Below are positions 1 to 8,863 of a DNA stretch of 64,000 nt, piece after piece. The translations under genes were made by a program, and so were the position numbers. This DNA is from Verrucomicrobiaceae bacterium (GTDB lineage: Bacteria; Verrucomicrobiota; Verrucomicrobiia; Verrucomicrobiales; Verrucomicrobiaceae): positions 310,001-374,000 of the forward strand of contig CANGYJ010000002.1 of assembly GCA_947458455.1 (NCBI GenBank). Direction: 5' to 3'. Each line of letters begins with the position of its first letter. Position 1 is the first letter of the stretch. The notes under the pieces were generated by a model. That model saw nothing but the letters and a program-made list of their open reading frames with translations. It made no database searches and had not been told where the DNA came from.

Positions 1-3000
1 TCGTGACCTTGATCTTGGCTTTGCTGATCTTTTCACGCACCGCAGGCGAGAGTGCGCCGTGCATGAAGCTGCTCTTCCCACTGCCGCTGACGCCGGTGAG
101 CACCGTCAAACGAGCGAGCGGGATGCTGACGTCGATGTTTTGGAGGTTGTTCGCGGTGGCGCCGGTGACGCGGAGCCAGCCGTCCTTCGATTTCGCGGAT
201 GGCAAAGGCCGGCGGCATCCGCGTGAGGGATGCTTGAGCGGATGTTTGAGGCTTTGGCCGGTGACGCTTTGCTTGGACTTCAAGAGATGCGCCAGCGTGC
301 CTTGGGCGACGATTTCACCGCCGAATTTGCCCGCGCCGGGTCCGAGGTCGAGAATGGTGTCGGCGCGTTTCATCGTCTCGTCATCGTGCTCGACGACGAG
401 GAGGCTGTTTCCTTTGTCGCGCAGGGCGACGAGGGTGTTGAGAAGCTTTTCGTTGTCGCGTGGATGCAGGCCGATGGTGGGCTCGTCGAGGACGTAAAGC
501 ACGCCACGGAGGTTGCTGCCGAGCTGGGCGCTCAAACGAATACGCTGCGCCTCGCCGCCGCTGAGCGTGTCGGCGCTGCGATTGAGCTGCAGGTAGCCGA
601 GGCCGACCTCCTGCATGAATTTGAGGCGCTGGGTGATCTCCGTGACGATGTCGCGGGCGATGATGGCTTCGGTGCCGTCGAATTTGAGCTTCGCGATGAG
701 TTTGGAGGCATCGCCCGCAGTGAGATTGGCGAAGTCTTGAATGGTGCTCTTCTGGAGCTGAACAGCGCGGCCGATCTCGTTGATGCGGCTGCCGTGGCAG
801 GTGGTGCAGAGCTGGCGTGGAGCGGCGTTTTCGTCGTCGTCGCTGTTGAAGCGGCGTTCTTCTTCCAACTCGGCTTCCAGCATCGAAACGTCGGCGTTGC
901 GGTCGTGGAGATCGCGTTTGGCACCGACGTAGCCGAAGCCTCGGCAGTCTTTGCACCAGCCGTGCGGGCTGTTGAAGCTGAAGAGGCGCGGATCGAGCTC
1001 TTCAAAGCTCAAACCGCAGCTCGGGCAGCTCATCTCGGTGCTGAGGACGTGCATCGTTTTGTCGGCGAGACGCAGCTTGATGGTGCCTTTGCCCATCTTG
1101 AGGGCCGTTTCGATGTGCGGACGCAACACATCGGCATTTTCGCCTTTGGCGACCTTGGCGATGACGGCGTCGATGCTGTGCTCTTTGAAGCGTTCGAGGC
1201 GTTGGAAGCCCATCGTGTCGCGGAACTCGCCATCGACCCAAAGCGTCTCGATGCCGTGTTTCGCGGCGTTTTCGGCCACATCGGTGTGGAAGCCTTTTCG
1301 CGCCTTGATGAGCGGCGCGAGTAAATGGCCACCACTGATGCGCAGGTGGCCCTGGATGGTTTTGAGGATGGCCTCCGCGCTTTGCTTTTTGACGGGAACG
1401 GCGCATTGCGGGCAGTGCTGCGTGCCGAGCTTCGCGAAGAGCAATCGCAGGAAGTGATACACCTCTGTAACGGTGGCCACGGTGGATTTGCCGCCGCCGC
1501 GTGAGATGCGCTGCTCAATGGCGACGGTGGGCGGCACGCCGGTGATGAGATCGACCTCCGGCTTCTCCATCTGCTCGACAAAGGTGCGTGCATAGACGGA
1601 CATGGAGTCGAGGAAGCGCCGCTGGCCTTCCGCGAAGATGAGGTCGAAGGCGAGCGAGGATTTGCCGCTGCCACTGAGGCCCGTGACGACGACGAATTCG
1701 TCGCGCGGGATGTCGAGGGAGATGTTTTTGAGGTTATGCTCGCGTGCGCCGCGGATGGAGATGCAATTGCTCGCGGCAGCGTCCTGGAGTGCGCCAGTCC
1801 TCTGGCGCTTTCGAGCGTCTTCAGGCCCGCGAAAAGCTCCAGAGGACTGGAGCACTCCAGGACGCTCTCGCGTTGATTGGAAGAGCAGATCTCGAAGGTA
1901 CTGGCCCGTGTGCGACGCACTGCACTCCGCCACGTCCTCCGGCGTGCCGGCAATGACGAGATTGCCTCCGGCCGCGCCGCCTTCGGGGCCGAGGTCGAGG
2001 ACCCAGTCGGCGCATTTGATGACTTCGAGATTGTGCTCGATGACGACGAGGCTGTTGCCTTCATCGACGAGGCGGTGGAGCAGCTTGATCAAGAGCGCGA
2101 TGTCGTCGAAGTGGAGGCCGGTGGTGGGCTCGTCGAGCAGGAGAAGGCTGCTTTTGCCCGGTGTTTGTGGTTCGAGGAGGTGGCCGACGAGTTTGAGGCG
2201 CTGGGCTTCGCCACCGCTGAGGGTGTTGAGCGGCTGGCCGAGCTTCAAGTAGCCAAGTCCGGCGTCGATGACGAGTTGCAGGCTGCGATTGATCGCCGCG
2301 ACGGCGCGATGCTCGATGGTGGCGAACCACGGCACGGCGTCGTCGATGGTCATGCTGAGCACATCGTGGATGGATTTGCCGTGGAGCAGGATTTTGAGCG
2401 CATGCGGCTTGTAGCGCTTCCCCTCGCACTCGGGGCAGGTGACATAGAGATCGCTGAGGAACTGCATCTCGATCTTTTCGAAGCCGTTGCCCATGCAGCG
2501 CTCGCAGCGACCCTCGCCGCTGTTGAAGCTGAAGAAGCCGGGCATGATGCCCTGCGTGGCCGCATCATCGCACGCGGCGAAGAGCGTGCGGATGTGATCA
2601 AAAGCGCCGACAAACACCGCCGGCGTCGAGCGCGGCGTGCGAGCGAGCGGTGATTGATCCACCATCACCACGCTGCCGAGCTGCTCCCAGCCGCTGATGC
2701 TGCCCACGCGGCCCGGTTCTTCTTCGCAGACTTCGCCGCGCAGCTTTTGCAGGTTCCGGTAGAGCACGTCGTGCACGAGCGTCGATTTCCCGGAGCCGCT
2801 GACGCCGGTGATGCAGACGAAGGCGTTCAGCGGGATATCGGCGTCGAGTTTGCGGAGGTTGTTTTGGCGGGCGGAGCGGATGGAAAGAGTAGCCGGGGCA
2901 TTCTTGCCCCGTGATGGGCCAGGAATGGCCCGATTACTCACGGGGCGTCGTTCCGTCGGCACCGGGATGCTCTTCCGCCCAAAAAGATAATCCCCAGTGA

Positions 3001-4759
3001 GCGAGCCCTTCGTCTTCGAGAGCTTCTCCAGCGGCCCGTTGAAAACGAGTTCGCCGCCTTTCTCGCCTCGGCCGGGGCCGATGTCGATGAGGTTGTCGGC
3101 GGCGTGCATGACGGCTTCTTCGTGTTCGACGACGAGGAGCGTGTTGCCTTTGTCGCGGAGGCCGTGCATGACGCCGATGAGACGGCCGATGTCGCGGGGA
3201 TGAAGGCCGATGCTGGGTTCGTCGAGGACGAAGAGGGTATTCACCAACGAAGCACCGAGGCAGGTGGTGAGGTTGACGCGTTGCAGTTCGCCGCCGCTGA
3301 GGGTGCGCGTTTGGCGGTCGAGATTCAGGTAGCCGAGGCCGGCGCGGTCCATGTAGCTGACGCGGCTGGCGATTTCATCGCGCAGCATGATGGCGGCGTG
3401 ATCGCCTTCTTTGAGCGGCCAGCTCTGTAAAAGCGGATGCAGCTCGCTCACCGGCATGCGCCACAGATCCGCGATGGTGTGCGGGCCGATGCGGAAGGCG
3501 TAGGCTTCTTTTTTCAAGCGGCCGCCATCACACGCGGCGCACTCGGTGTAGGCGCGGTAACGGCTGAGGAAGACGCGCACGTGCATCTTGTAGCTGCGGG
3601 ATTCCATCCACTTGAAGAAACCGCGCACGCCATACCACTCGCCGCGATTGTAGGCGAGCTCGGGGTCGTCGCAGGTGCCGTTGAGGAGCCAATCGCGTTC
3701 TTCGGCGGTGTAGTCGTCGAAGGGCTTGTGGATGTCGATGCCGCGCTTGCGGGCGGCGCGTTCGAGATCGAGCTGCGATTCGCCGTGGCTGCTGCTCTGG
3801 AAAGGGCGCACGAGGCCGAGATTGATGCTCAGCGACTCATCCGGGATGGCTTTACCGATGTCGATGCCGAGCGTGCGGCCAAAGCCGCGGCAGGTGGGGC
3901 AGGCACCAAGTGGGGAGTTGAAGGAGAAGAGGCCGGGGGTGGGCGTGGGGAGGGTGATGGAGCAATCGGCGCAGGACCAGTCAGTCGAATAATTGATGAT
4001 TTGTGATTGATGATTGATGATTTGGTCGAAGGAAACGGCGCAGTGGCCTTTGCCGTGGCGGAGGGCAGCTTCGAGGGATTCGGAGAGGCGGGATTTGGTT
4101 TTGGCTTCGAGAGTGAGGCGGTCCTGGACGACGAGGACCTGCGCGGGGAGTTTGCGGGTGCCGAGTTCGTCGAGGCGGAGGGTTTGGCCGTAGAGATGGA
4201 GGCGGAGAAAGCCCTGGGATTGCAGAAACGCGGCGAAGTCGGCGGTGACGGCGTTTTGGGGCACCGGGACGGGAAAGAGGATGAGCGCCTGCGAGCCGCT
4301 GTGATGCGTGAGGAGGTCGTGAAGGATGGTTTCGGGCGTCTCGGGCTTCACGCGGCGTTTGCAGCCGGGGCAGGTGGCCTCGGCGAGACGCGGGAAGATC
4401 ATTTTGAGGTAGTCATTGATCTCCGTGATCGTGCCGACGGTGCTGCGCGTGCTGCGCATGTTGTTGACCTGCTCGATGGCGATGGCGGGTGGGATGCCTT
4501 CGATGCTGTCCACCTTCGGCTTGTCCATGCGCTCGAAGAACTGCCGTGTGTAAGGCGAAAAGGTCTCCACATAGCGGCGCTGGCCTTCCGCGTAGATCGT
4601 ATCAAAGGCGAGCGATGACTTCCCGGAGCCGCTGGGGCCGGTGATGACGCTCAACTGGCCGAGCGGCAGGTCGAGGTCGATGCCCTTGAGGTTGTTCTGC
4701 CGTGCGCCGCGTATGCGGATGGAGTCGGCGATGAGTTTGCGGGCGGTTTTCTTTGCCAT
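1..4759 (-). CDS. uvrA: Excinuclease ABC subunit A, double-length (tandem UvrA fusion), 3' end outside window
   Basis: UvrA is the DNA-damage-recognition ATPase of nucleotide excision repair. The minus-strand frame opens at ATG 4759 and stays open to base 1 (about 1586 codons), so the C-terminus lies beyond the window. Two UvrA units are joined head to tail. Unit 1 (residues 1 to about 960) has Walker [10 protein letters not shown] (41-49), zinc-finger cysteine pairs, the signature LSGGELQR, then a second ABC half with GVSGSGKST and LSGGEAQR. Unit 2 (from about 995) restarts with [17 protein letters not shown] and a final GVSGSGKSS near base 90. A normal UvrA is about 940 residues, so this is a full duplication; I recall similar long UvrA proteins in this superphylum. 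Two palindromes interrupt it in frame (residues about 608-624 and 965-994), both at domain boundaries. It is divergent from the dehydrogenase gene at 4889. Confidence 0.95.
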   Translation of the reverse strand, partial: MAKKTARKLIADSIRIRGARQNNLKGIDLDLPLGQLSVITGPSGSGKSSLAFDTIYAEGQRRYVETFSPYTRQFFERMDKPKVDSIEGIPPAIAIEQVNNMRSTRSTVGTITEINDYLKMIFPRLAEATCPGCKRRVKPETPETILHDLLTHHSGSQALILFPVPVPQNAVTADFAAFLQSQGFLRLHLYGQTLRLDELGTRKLPAQVLVVQDRLTLEAKTKSRLSESLEAALRHGKGHCAVSFDQIINHQSQIINYSTDWSCADCSITLPTPTPGLFSFNSPLGACPTCRGFGRTLGIDIGKAIPDESLSINLGLVRPFQSSSHGESQLDLERAARKRGIDIHKPFDDYTAEERDWLLNGTCDDPELAYNRGEWYGVRGFFKWMESRSYKMHVRVFLSRYRAYTECAACDGGRLKKEAYAFRIGPHTIADLWRMPVSELHPLLQSWPLKEGDHAAIMLRDEIASRVSYMDRAGLGYLNLDRQTRTLSGGELQRVNLTTCLGASLVNTLFVLDEPSIGLHPRDIGRLIGVMHGLRDKGNTLLVVEHEEAVMHAADNLIDIGPGRGEKGGELVFNGPLEKLSKTKGSLTGDYLFGRKSIPVPTERRPVSNRAIPGPSRGKNAPATLSIRSARQNNLRKLDADIPLNAFVCITGVSGSGKSTLVHDVLYRNLQKLRGEVCEEEPGRVGSISGWEQLGSVVMVDQSPLARTPRSTPAVFVGAFDHIRTLFAACDDAATQGIMPGFFSFNSGEGRCERCMGNGFEKIEMQFLSDLYVTCPECEGKRYKPHALKILLHGKSIHDVLSMTIDDAVPWFATIEHRAVAAINRSLQLVIDAGLGYLKLGQPLNTLSGGEAQRLKLVGHLLEPQTPGKSSLLLLDEPTTGLHFDDIALLIKLLHRLVDEGNSLVVIEHNLEVIKCADWVLDLGPEGGAAGGNLVIAGTPEDVAECSASHTGQYLRDLLFQSTRERPGVLQSSGAFRGPEDARKRQRTGALQDAAASNCISIRGAREHNLKNISLDIPRDEFVVVTGLSGSGKSSLAFDLIFAEGQRRFLDSMSVYARTFVEQMEKPEVDLITGVPPTVAIEQRISRGGGKSTVATVTEVYHFLRLLFAKLGTQHCPQCAVPVKKQSAEAILKTIQGHLRISGGHLLAPLIKARKGFHTDVAENAAKHGIETLWVDGEFRDTMGFQRLERFKEHSIDAVIAKVAKGENADVLRPHIETALKMGKGTIKLRLADKTMHVLSTEMSCPSCGLSFEELDPRLFSFNSPHGWCKDCRGFGYVGAKRDLHDRNADVSMLEAELEEERRFNSDDDENAAPRQLCTTCHGSRINEIGRAVQLQKSTIQDFANLTAGDASKLIAKLKFDGTEAIIARDIVTEITQRLKFMQEVGLGYLQLNRSADTLSGGEAQRIRLSAQLGSNLRGVLYVLDEPTIGLHPRDNEKLLNTLVALRDKGNSLLVVEHDDETMKRADTILDLGPGAGKFGGEIVAQGTLAHLLKSKQSVTGQSLKHPLKHPSRGCRRPLPSAKSKDGWLRVTGATANNLQNIDVSIPLARLTVLTGVSGSGKSSFMHGALSPAVREKISKAKIKVT
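1779..1865. repeat. Palindromic element (family C) in frame inside uvrA
   Basis: The left arm (1779-1805, beginning GCGTCCTGGAGTGC) and right arm (1839-1865, ending GCACTCCAGGACGC) are reverse complements over 27 bases with one mismatch, separated by about 33 bases. The element reads through in the uvrA frame, encoding roughly residues 965-994 between the two UvrA units. No second copy was found in the window. Confidence 0.85.
2889..2937. repeat. REP-like doublet (family B) in frame inside uvrA
   Basis: The left half starts GTAGCCGGGGCATTC and the right half ends GGAATGGCCCGATTAC. They form two facing palindromes with GTA heads pointing outward. The same architecture recurs at 6233-6290. The element encodes about residues 608-624 of UvrA, between the two ABC halves of unit 1. 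Confidence 0.8.
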
Positions 4760-4888
4760 GGGGACGCCGAGCGTAGCGAAGCGGTGGGAAGTGGCAAACC
4801 GTGCTGAAAATGAAAAGTGAGGCGTGCGTGAATCCGCCTTCTTTGAAACGACGTAGCGCGGCACTCGAAGCCGGGCTATGGCGCTGAC

Positions 4889-5974
4889 ATGAATCGTTTC
4901 GAGTTTGCGACGGCGCAGCGGATTGTTTTCGGACGCGGAGTGGTGTCCGAATTGGAGGGCTTGTGCGCGGGTTTTGGGCCGCAGGTGCTGCTGGTGACGG
5001 GAAGTGATCCGAATCGCTTTCCCGTGCTGCCCTTGGCGAAACGTTTCGCGGTGCCCGGTGAGCCCACGGTGGGCGATGTGCAGCGCGGCGTGACTTTGGC
5101 GAAAGGCGTGGATGTGGTGGTGGCCATCGGCGGCGGCAGTGTGATCGATGCGGGCAAGGCCATCGCGGCGATGGCAACGCAGCCGGGCGATTTGATGCGC
5201 TACATCGAGGTGATCGGGGAAGGGAAGGCGCTCGATGCGGCTCCGCTGCCTTTCATTGCCGTGCCGACGACGGCTGGCACGGGCGCGGAGGCCACGCGGA
5301 ATGCGGTGATCGCCAGTGAGGTGCATCGCGTGAAGGCGAGCCTGCGGCATGTGAGCATGCTGCCGCGTGTGGCGCTGATCGATCCTGAGCTGGCACGTGG
5401 CGTGCCGCCTGATGTGACTGCAGCGAGTGGGATGGATGCGCTCACGCAGTGTCTGGAGGCTTTCGTGTGCTCACGAGCGCAGCCGATGACGGATGCGCTC
5501 TGCGTCGATGGCATCCAGCGGGCGGTGAGATCGCTGGAGAAGGCCTGTCACGATGGAAACGACCTCGACGCTCGCGAGGACATGGCGCTGTGTGCTCTCT
5601 ACAGCGGCATGGCGCTGGCGAATGCGGGCCTCGGTGCCGTGCATGGCTTCGCTGCGCCGATCGGCGGGATGTTTCATGCGCCGCATGGAGCCGTGTGTGC
5701 GGCTCTGCTGGCCCCTGTTTGGGCGGCGAATGCGAAGCGAGTCGTGAATCGCGAGAAGTTTGATCGCGTGGATGAACTTCTTGGCGGCGATGCCATCGAC
5801 TGGCTGCGAGGCATGACCGAACGTCTAGGCATTCCAAAACTGAGTGCCTGGGGCCTTAGCGATGGCGATCTGGATGAAATCGCCCGCAAAGCCGCCGCAG
5901 CGAGCAGCATGAAGGCCAATCCGGTAGTGCTTAGTCATGAAGAGCTGGTGGGGATTTTGACGGAGGCTTTATGA
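4889..5974 (+). CDS. Iron-containing alcohol dehydrogenase
   Basis: This 361-residue protein belongs to the group III (Fe-type) NAD(P)-dependent alcohol dehydrogenases, which interconvert alcohols and aldehydes; the substrate cannot be read from sequence. The nucleotide-binding motif GGGSVID is at 81-87. Candidate metal ligands are D183 (GMDALTQ), H252 (AVHGF) and H266 (FHAPHG). The usual second ligand His is Gln187 here, a substitution I recall in one Fe-ADH subfamily, so it need not mean inactivity. The start at ATG 4889 follows a short divergent spacer shared with uvrA. The stop overlaps the start of an aldolase remnant by four bases (ATGA), which suggests a former operon with a DhnA-type aldolase. 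Confidence 0.9.
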   Translation: MNRFEFATAQRIVFGRGVVSELEGLCAGFGPQVLLVTGSDPNRFPVLPLAKRFAVPGEPTVGDVQRGVTLAKGVDVVVAIGGGSVIDAGKAIAAMATQPGDLMRYIEVIGEGKALDAAPLPFIAVPTTAGTGAEATRNAVIASEVHRVKASLRHVSMLPRVALIDPELARGVPPDVTAASGMDALTQCLEAFVCSRAQPMTDALCVDGIQRAVRSLEKACHDGNDLDAREDMALCALYSGMALANAGLGAVHGFAAPIGGMFHAPHGAVCAALLAPVWAANAKRVVNREKFDRVDELLGGDAIDWLRGMTERLGIPKLSAWGLSDGDLDEIARKAAAASSMKANPVVLSHEELVGILTEAL

Positions 5975-6183
5975 TTCGCGAAGTGTCCTCGGAGCGCGGC
6001 GGAGGCCAGGTGAGTGAGCGCGAGATCTTCGAACGCACGCAGGGACTGCTCCATCAAGGTGCGGCGGGCATTGTGTATGGTCGCAATGTGATCCAGCATC
6101 CGAATCCGCAGGGCATCACGCGGGCCCTGATGGCGATGGTGCATGATGGCGCGGGCGTGGAAGAGGCTTTGGAGCTCATCTAG
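5971..6183 (+). pseudogene. C-terminal remnant of a DhnA/LsrF-type class I aldolase
   Basis: The 70-codon frame contains GAAGIVYGRNVIQHPNP and then an ALMAMVHDG segment, which match the phosphate-binding end of class I fructose-bisphosphate aldolases of the DhnA family (normally about 260-300 residues). The catalytic lysine and the rest of the TIM barrel are missing. The missing part is not found upstream, because the alcohol dehydrogenase occupies that DNA. It is most likely a deletion remnant held in translational coupling; expression as a small protein cannot be excluded. Confidence 0.65.
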
Positions 6184-6197
6184 GGCCGCGAAGGCAC

Positions 6198-6232
6198 AAA
6201 AAAGCCGCAGCGCACTTTCGCACGCTGCGGCG
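6198..6232 (-). terminator. Rho-independent terminator of the Gfo/Idh gene
   Basis: On the minus strand a GC-rich stem, GCCGCAGCG pairing with CGCTGCGGC around a 10-base loop, is followed directly by six T residues. It lies about 65 bases past the stop of the oxidoreductase at 6296, with a REP doublet in between. Confidence 0.75.
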
Positions 6233-6290
6233 GTAACCGGGCCATTCCTGGGCCAGGTCGTTGGGTAGGGGGCTGGAATGCCCCCGTTAC
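6233..6290. repeat. REP-like doublet (family B), intergenic
   Basis: The left half begins GTAACCGGGCCATTCC and the right half ends GGAATGCCCCCGTTAC, in inverted orientation. It has the same consensus as the copy inside uvrA at 2889-2937, with the GTAA/GTAG head at each outer end. It lies between the convergent aldolase remnant and the Gfo/Idh gene. Confidence 0.8.
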
Positions 6291-6295
6291 TTGGA

Positions 6296-7699
6296 TTAGA
6301 ACACTTCGACGCCTTCGACCTTCTGGCCGGGGATGGCGATGGGGTACCAGCCTTCGGCGTTAGGTTTGACCGGAGGCTCGCTTTCCGCAGTGATGATGGC
6401 GGGCATGTGCTGCACTTTGGAGTTCAGCGCCTGATCCCAGGTGATCTCCTGGCCGCTGTAGGTGGCCATGCGGCCGAGGACGGCGGTCATGGTGCTCTCA
6501 GCGCCGTAGTAGGCGTTGTTGATGGGCGTGTTGTTGAGGATGGCAGCCTGGAGGGTGTCATGCTCGACTTGGTAGGGGTTCGGATCGCCAGCGGTGCCGC
6601 CTTTGTTCTTCTTGCCTTTGCCTTCAGCGCCAGCGTCACCACCGCGTGCGGGGCGGTATTTCCAGATGGTGTTGCCCTTGTGATCGACGGCGTAGCACTT
6701 GCCGCTGTTGTCGAGGTAGAGCTTGCCTTTGGTGCCGGTGAATTCTTCACGCACGTCGGGCTTGGTGTTGCTCTGGTGACGGCACTGGCTGTTCACGCGG
6801 ACGCCGTTGGCGTAGGTGAACTCGACGTAGTGGTGGTCATAAATCTGGCCCCATTTCTTGTCCACACGCTGCTGACGACCGCCCATGCCGGCAGCTTTTT
6901 CGGGGTGACCACCGATGAACCAGTTGGCGACGTCGATGTTGTGAATGTGCTGCTCGTTGATGTGATCGCCGCAGAGCCAGGTGAAGTGGTACCAGTTGTT
7001 GAGCTGATACTGGAGGTCGTTCATCTCAGGCTTGCGGTCGCGGAACCAGATGCCGCCGCCGTTCCAATACACTTGGCCGGAGACGATGTCGCCGATGATG
7101 CCCTGCTCCTTGACCTGCTTCAAGGCGTCGATGTAGCAGTTCTGGTATCGGCGCTGGAGACCGACGACGACCTTGAGCTTCTTCTCGTCGGCCACTTTGG
7201 CCATTTCGAGCACCTTGCGCACGCCGGGGCTGTCCACAGCGACGGGTTTTTCCATGAACACGTTTTTGCCGGCGTTGATGGCGGCTTCGAAGTGATACGG
7301 GCGGAATCCAGGAGGCGTGGTGAGGATGACGAGGTCGCAGGAGTCGATGACCTTCTTGTAGCCTTCGACGCCGTCGTAAATGCGGTCTTCCACCTGCACA
7401 CGCTCGGCGTGTTTGTTGCGGATGTTGGAGAGGGAGCCTTCGGCTTTTTCTTTGAAGGCATCGCACACGGCATGGAGCACGAAATTGGCATTTGGCGTGG
7501 TGAGCGCCTGGTCAGCAGCGCCCGAGCCACGGCCGCCGGAGCCGATGAGGCCGATTTTGACGCGGTCGCTACCGGCGACATTGGCCGACTGAGCGACGGT
7601 GAGGCCCGTGCTGGCGACGGTGGCTGCCGTAGCGCCTGCTGTTTTGGTGATGAAATCGCGGCGCGAGGTGGCCGCAGGTGAGTTGGTGGGTGGGTTCAT
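6296..7699 (-). CDS. Gfo/Idh/MocA family oxidoreductase with Tat signal
   Basis: This 467-residue protein has a twin-arginine signal (TSRRDFITKTAG, RR at 13-14) and then a Rossmann fold with GLIGSGGRGSG near residues 51-61. The EKPVA motif typical of the Gfo/Idh/MocA family is present. Members are NAD(P)-dependent oxidoreductases of sugars or inositols; exported, Tat-dependent versions are abundant in Planctomycetes and Verrucomicrobia. The gene follows the epimerase at 7880-8731 on the same strand with a 180-base gap holding a large palindrome, so the two probably act on related sugars. A terminator follows at 6198-6232. The substrate is unknown. Confidence 0.9.
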   Translation of the reverse strand: MNPPTNSPAATSRRDFITKTAGATAATVASTGLTVAQSANVAGSDRVKIGLIGSGGRGSGAADQALTTPNANFVLHAVCDAFKEKAEGSLSNIRNKHAERVQVEDRIYDGVEGYKKVIDSCDLVILTTPPGFRPYHFEAAINAGKNVFMEKPVAVDSPGVRKVLEMAKVADEKKLKVVVGLQRRYQNCYIDALKQVKEQGIIGDIVSGQVYWNGGGIWFRDRKPEMNDLQYQLNNWYHFTWLCGDHINEQHIHNIDVANWFIGGHPEKAAGMGGRQQRVDKKWGQIYDHHYVEFTYANGVRVNSQCRHQSNTKPDVREEFTGTKGKLYLDNSGKCYAVDHKGNTIWKYRPARGGDAGAEGKGKKNKGGTAGDPNPYQVEHDTLQAAILNNTPINNAYYGAESTMTAVLGRMATYSGQEITWDQALNSKVQHMPAIITAESEPPVKPNAEGWYPIAIPGQKVEGVEVF

Positions 7700-7753
7700 G
7701 AGAGGTTGGATAACGTGTGGAGTGAGAGAGTTCTGTGCGTGATTGAGAGCGGA

Positions 7754-7876
7754 AAATGACGAATTCAGAATTCAGAATGACGAAGGAATGTCGAAATTCG
7801 AAGCCCGAACGAGCGGTGAGGCGGTGGTTCGGGCTTCGGGTTTAATTCGTCATTCGGAATTTCTCATTCGTCATTT
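7754..7876. repeat. Long imperfect palindrome between epimerase and oxidoreductase genes
   Basis: The core is a perfect 12-bp stem, CGAAGCCCGAAC (7799-7810) with GTTCGGGCTTCG (7827-7838). The outer arms are AT-rich and carry repeated AATGACGAATTC-like and ATTCGTCATT-like segments in inverted orientation. The element stops four bases before the stop codon of the epimerase. It resembles a dispersed, non-coding repeat, but no second copy is in the window. Confidence 0.65.
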
Positions 7877-7879
7877 TCA

Positions 7880-8731
7880 TCAGGCCAGCGCCTTCTGGAT
7901 GACCTGGATGCCTTCTTCATAGACCTGCTCGGTGCTGGGGAAGAAGTCACGCCAGACGCGGGTGGCGGCGGCGAGGTCCGGCAGGGCGCTGCCGAAGGCC
8001 TCAATGGTCATCCAGCCGTTGTAGCCGATCTTTTTGAGGTGCTGGATCTGCTCGGTGAGATTGATGTGGCCGCGACCGGGCGTACCGCGGTCGTTTTCGG
8101 AGATGTGCACATGGTTGAGCTTGCCGGAGGCAAAGACGGTGTCGATGGCTGCAAATGGGTTCTTCTCTTCGATGTTCGCGTGAAAGGTGTCGTACATCGT
8201 GCCGAAATTCGGGTGATCCACACGCTTCACGTAGCTGGCGGCCTGCTCCATCGTGTTAAGGAGGTGGCTCTCGAAGCGGTTCAGCGCTTCGATGGCGCAC
8301 TTCACGCCTGCAGCTTGGGCGACCGGCGCGATGGCGCGATGCACTTCGGCGGCGTGGTTGAGTTCGGCTTCCGTGGGGAAGGCACCGGTGAACTGGCCCA
8401 GCACCTGGTAGTAGGGGCCGCAAAGCGTCTGCACGCCGGCATTGTGAGCGCATTCGAGCACGCGCTTCAGGTGGTCGATGGCACCCTGGCGGTTCGCGGC
8501 GACGGGGGAGATGGCATTGTGCGCTTCATCGGGCAAAACGGTCACAGCCGTGCATTCGAGGCCGTTGTCTTTGAGCACCTTGCCGATGCTGGCAAAGTGA
8601 GCGGGATTGCTCACATCGAAAATCGGCAGCTCGACGCCGTCGTAGCCGGCCTTCTTGAGTTTTTCGATGACGGGGTAATTGGCCTCGGTGACGTGGCCCG
8701 TGTAGAGAAGGAGGTTGAATCCGATTTTCAT
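7880..8731 (-). CDS. Sugar phosphate isomerase/epimerase, TIM-barrel (AP endonuclease 2 fold)
   Basis: This 283-residue cytoplasmic protein starts MKIGFNLLLYTG and has the xylose-isomerase-like TIM-barrel pattern of the hydroxypyruvate isomerase and D-tagatose/D-psicose 3-epimerase group. Likely metal ligands are in the segments IEALNRFE, YDTFHANIEE, HVHISENDRG and MTIEAFG. It is the first gene of a likely two-gene unit with the Gfo/Idh oxidoreductase. This epimerase plus dehydrogenase pairing is common in verrucomicrobial sugar catabolism. The exact sugar is not predictable from sequence. Confidence 0.85.
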   Translation of the reverse strand: MKIGFNLLLYTGHVTEANYPVIEKLKKAGYDGVELPIFDVSNPAHFASIGKVLKDNGLECTAVTVLPDEAHNAISPVAANRQGAIDHLKRVLECAHNAGVQTLCGPYYQVLGQFTGAFPTEAELNHAAEVHRAIAPVAQAAGVKCAIEALNRFESHLLNTMEQAASYVKRVDHPNFGTMYDTFHANIEEKNPFAAIDTVFASGKLNHVHISENDRGTPGRGHINLTEQIQHLKKIGYNGWMTIEAFGSALPDLAAATRVWRDFFPSTEQVYEEGIQVIQKALA

Positions 8732-8863
8732 GCGAGTGGGGCCGCCAAGCTAGGGACTCGCGGCGGAATTGGCAAGGGGAGAAGCATGCCCGGCGGGCCT
8801 TCGCCGATATGGAGAATGCTGCCCACCGTCGAAAATCGCTTCTGACGAGCGTATGAGTGCGCC

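Noticed and set aside
230-4618. Chain of long plus-strand frames opposite uvrA (230-1324, 1877-2653, 3437-4618)
   Set aside because: They are codon-aligned antisense shadows of uvrA in GC-rich DNA. Their translations lack domains, whereas the minus strand gives continuous UvrA motifs.
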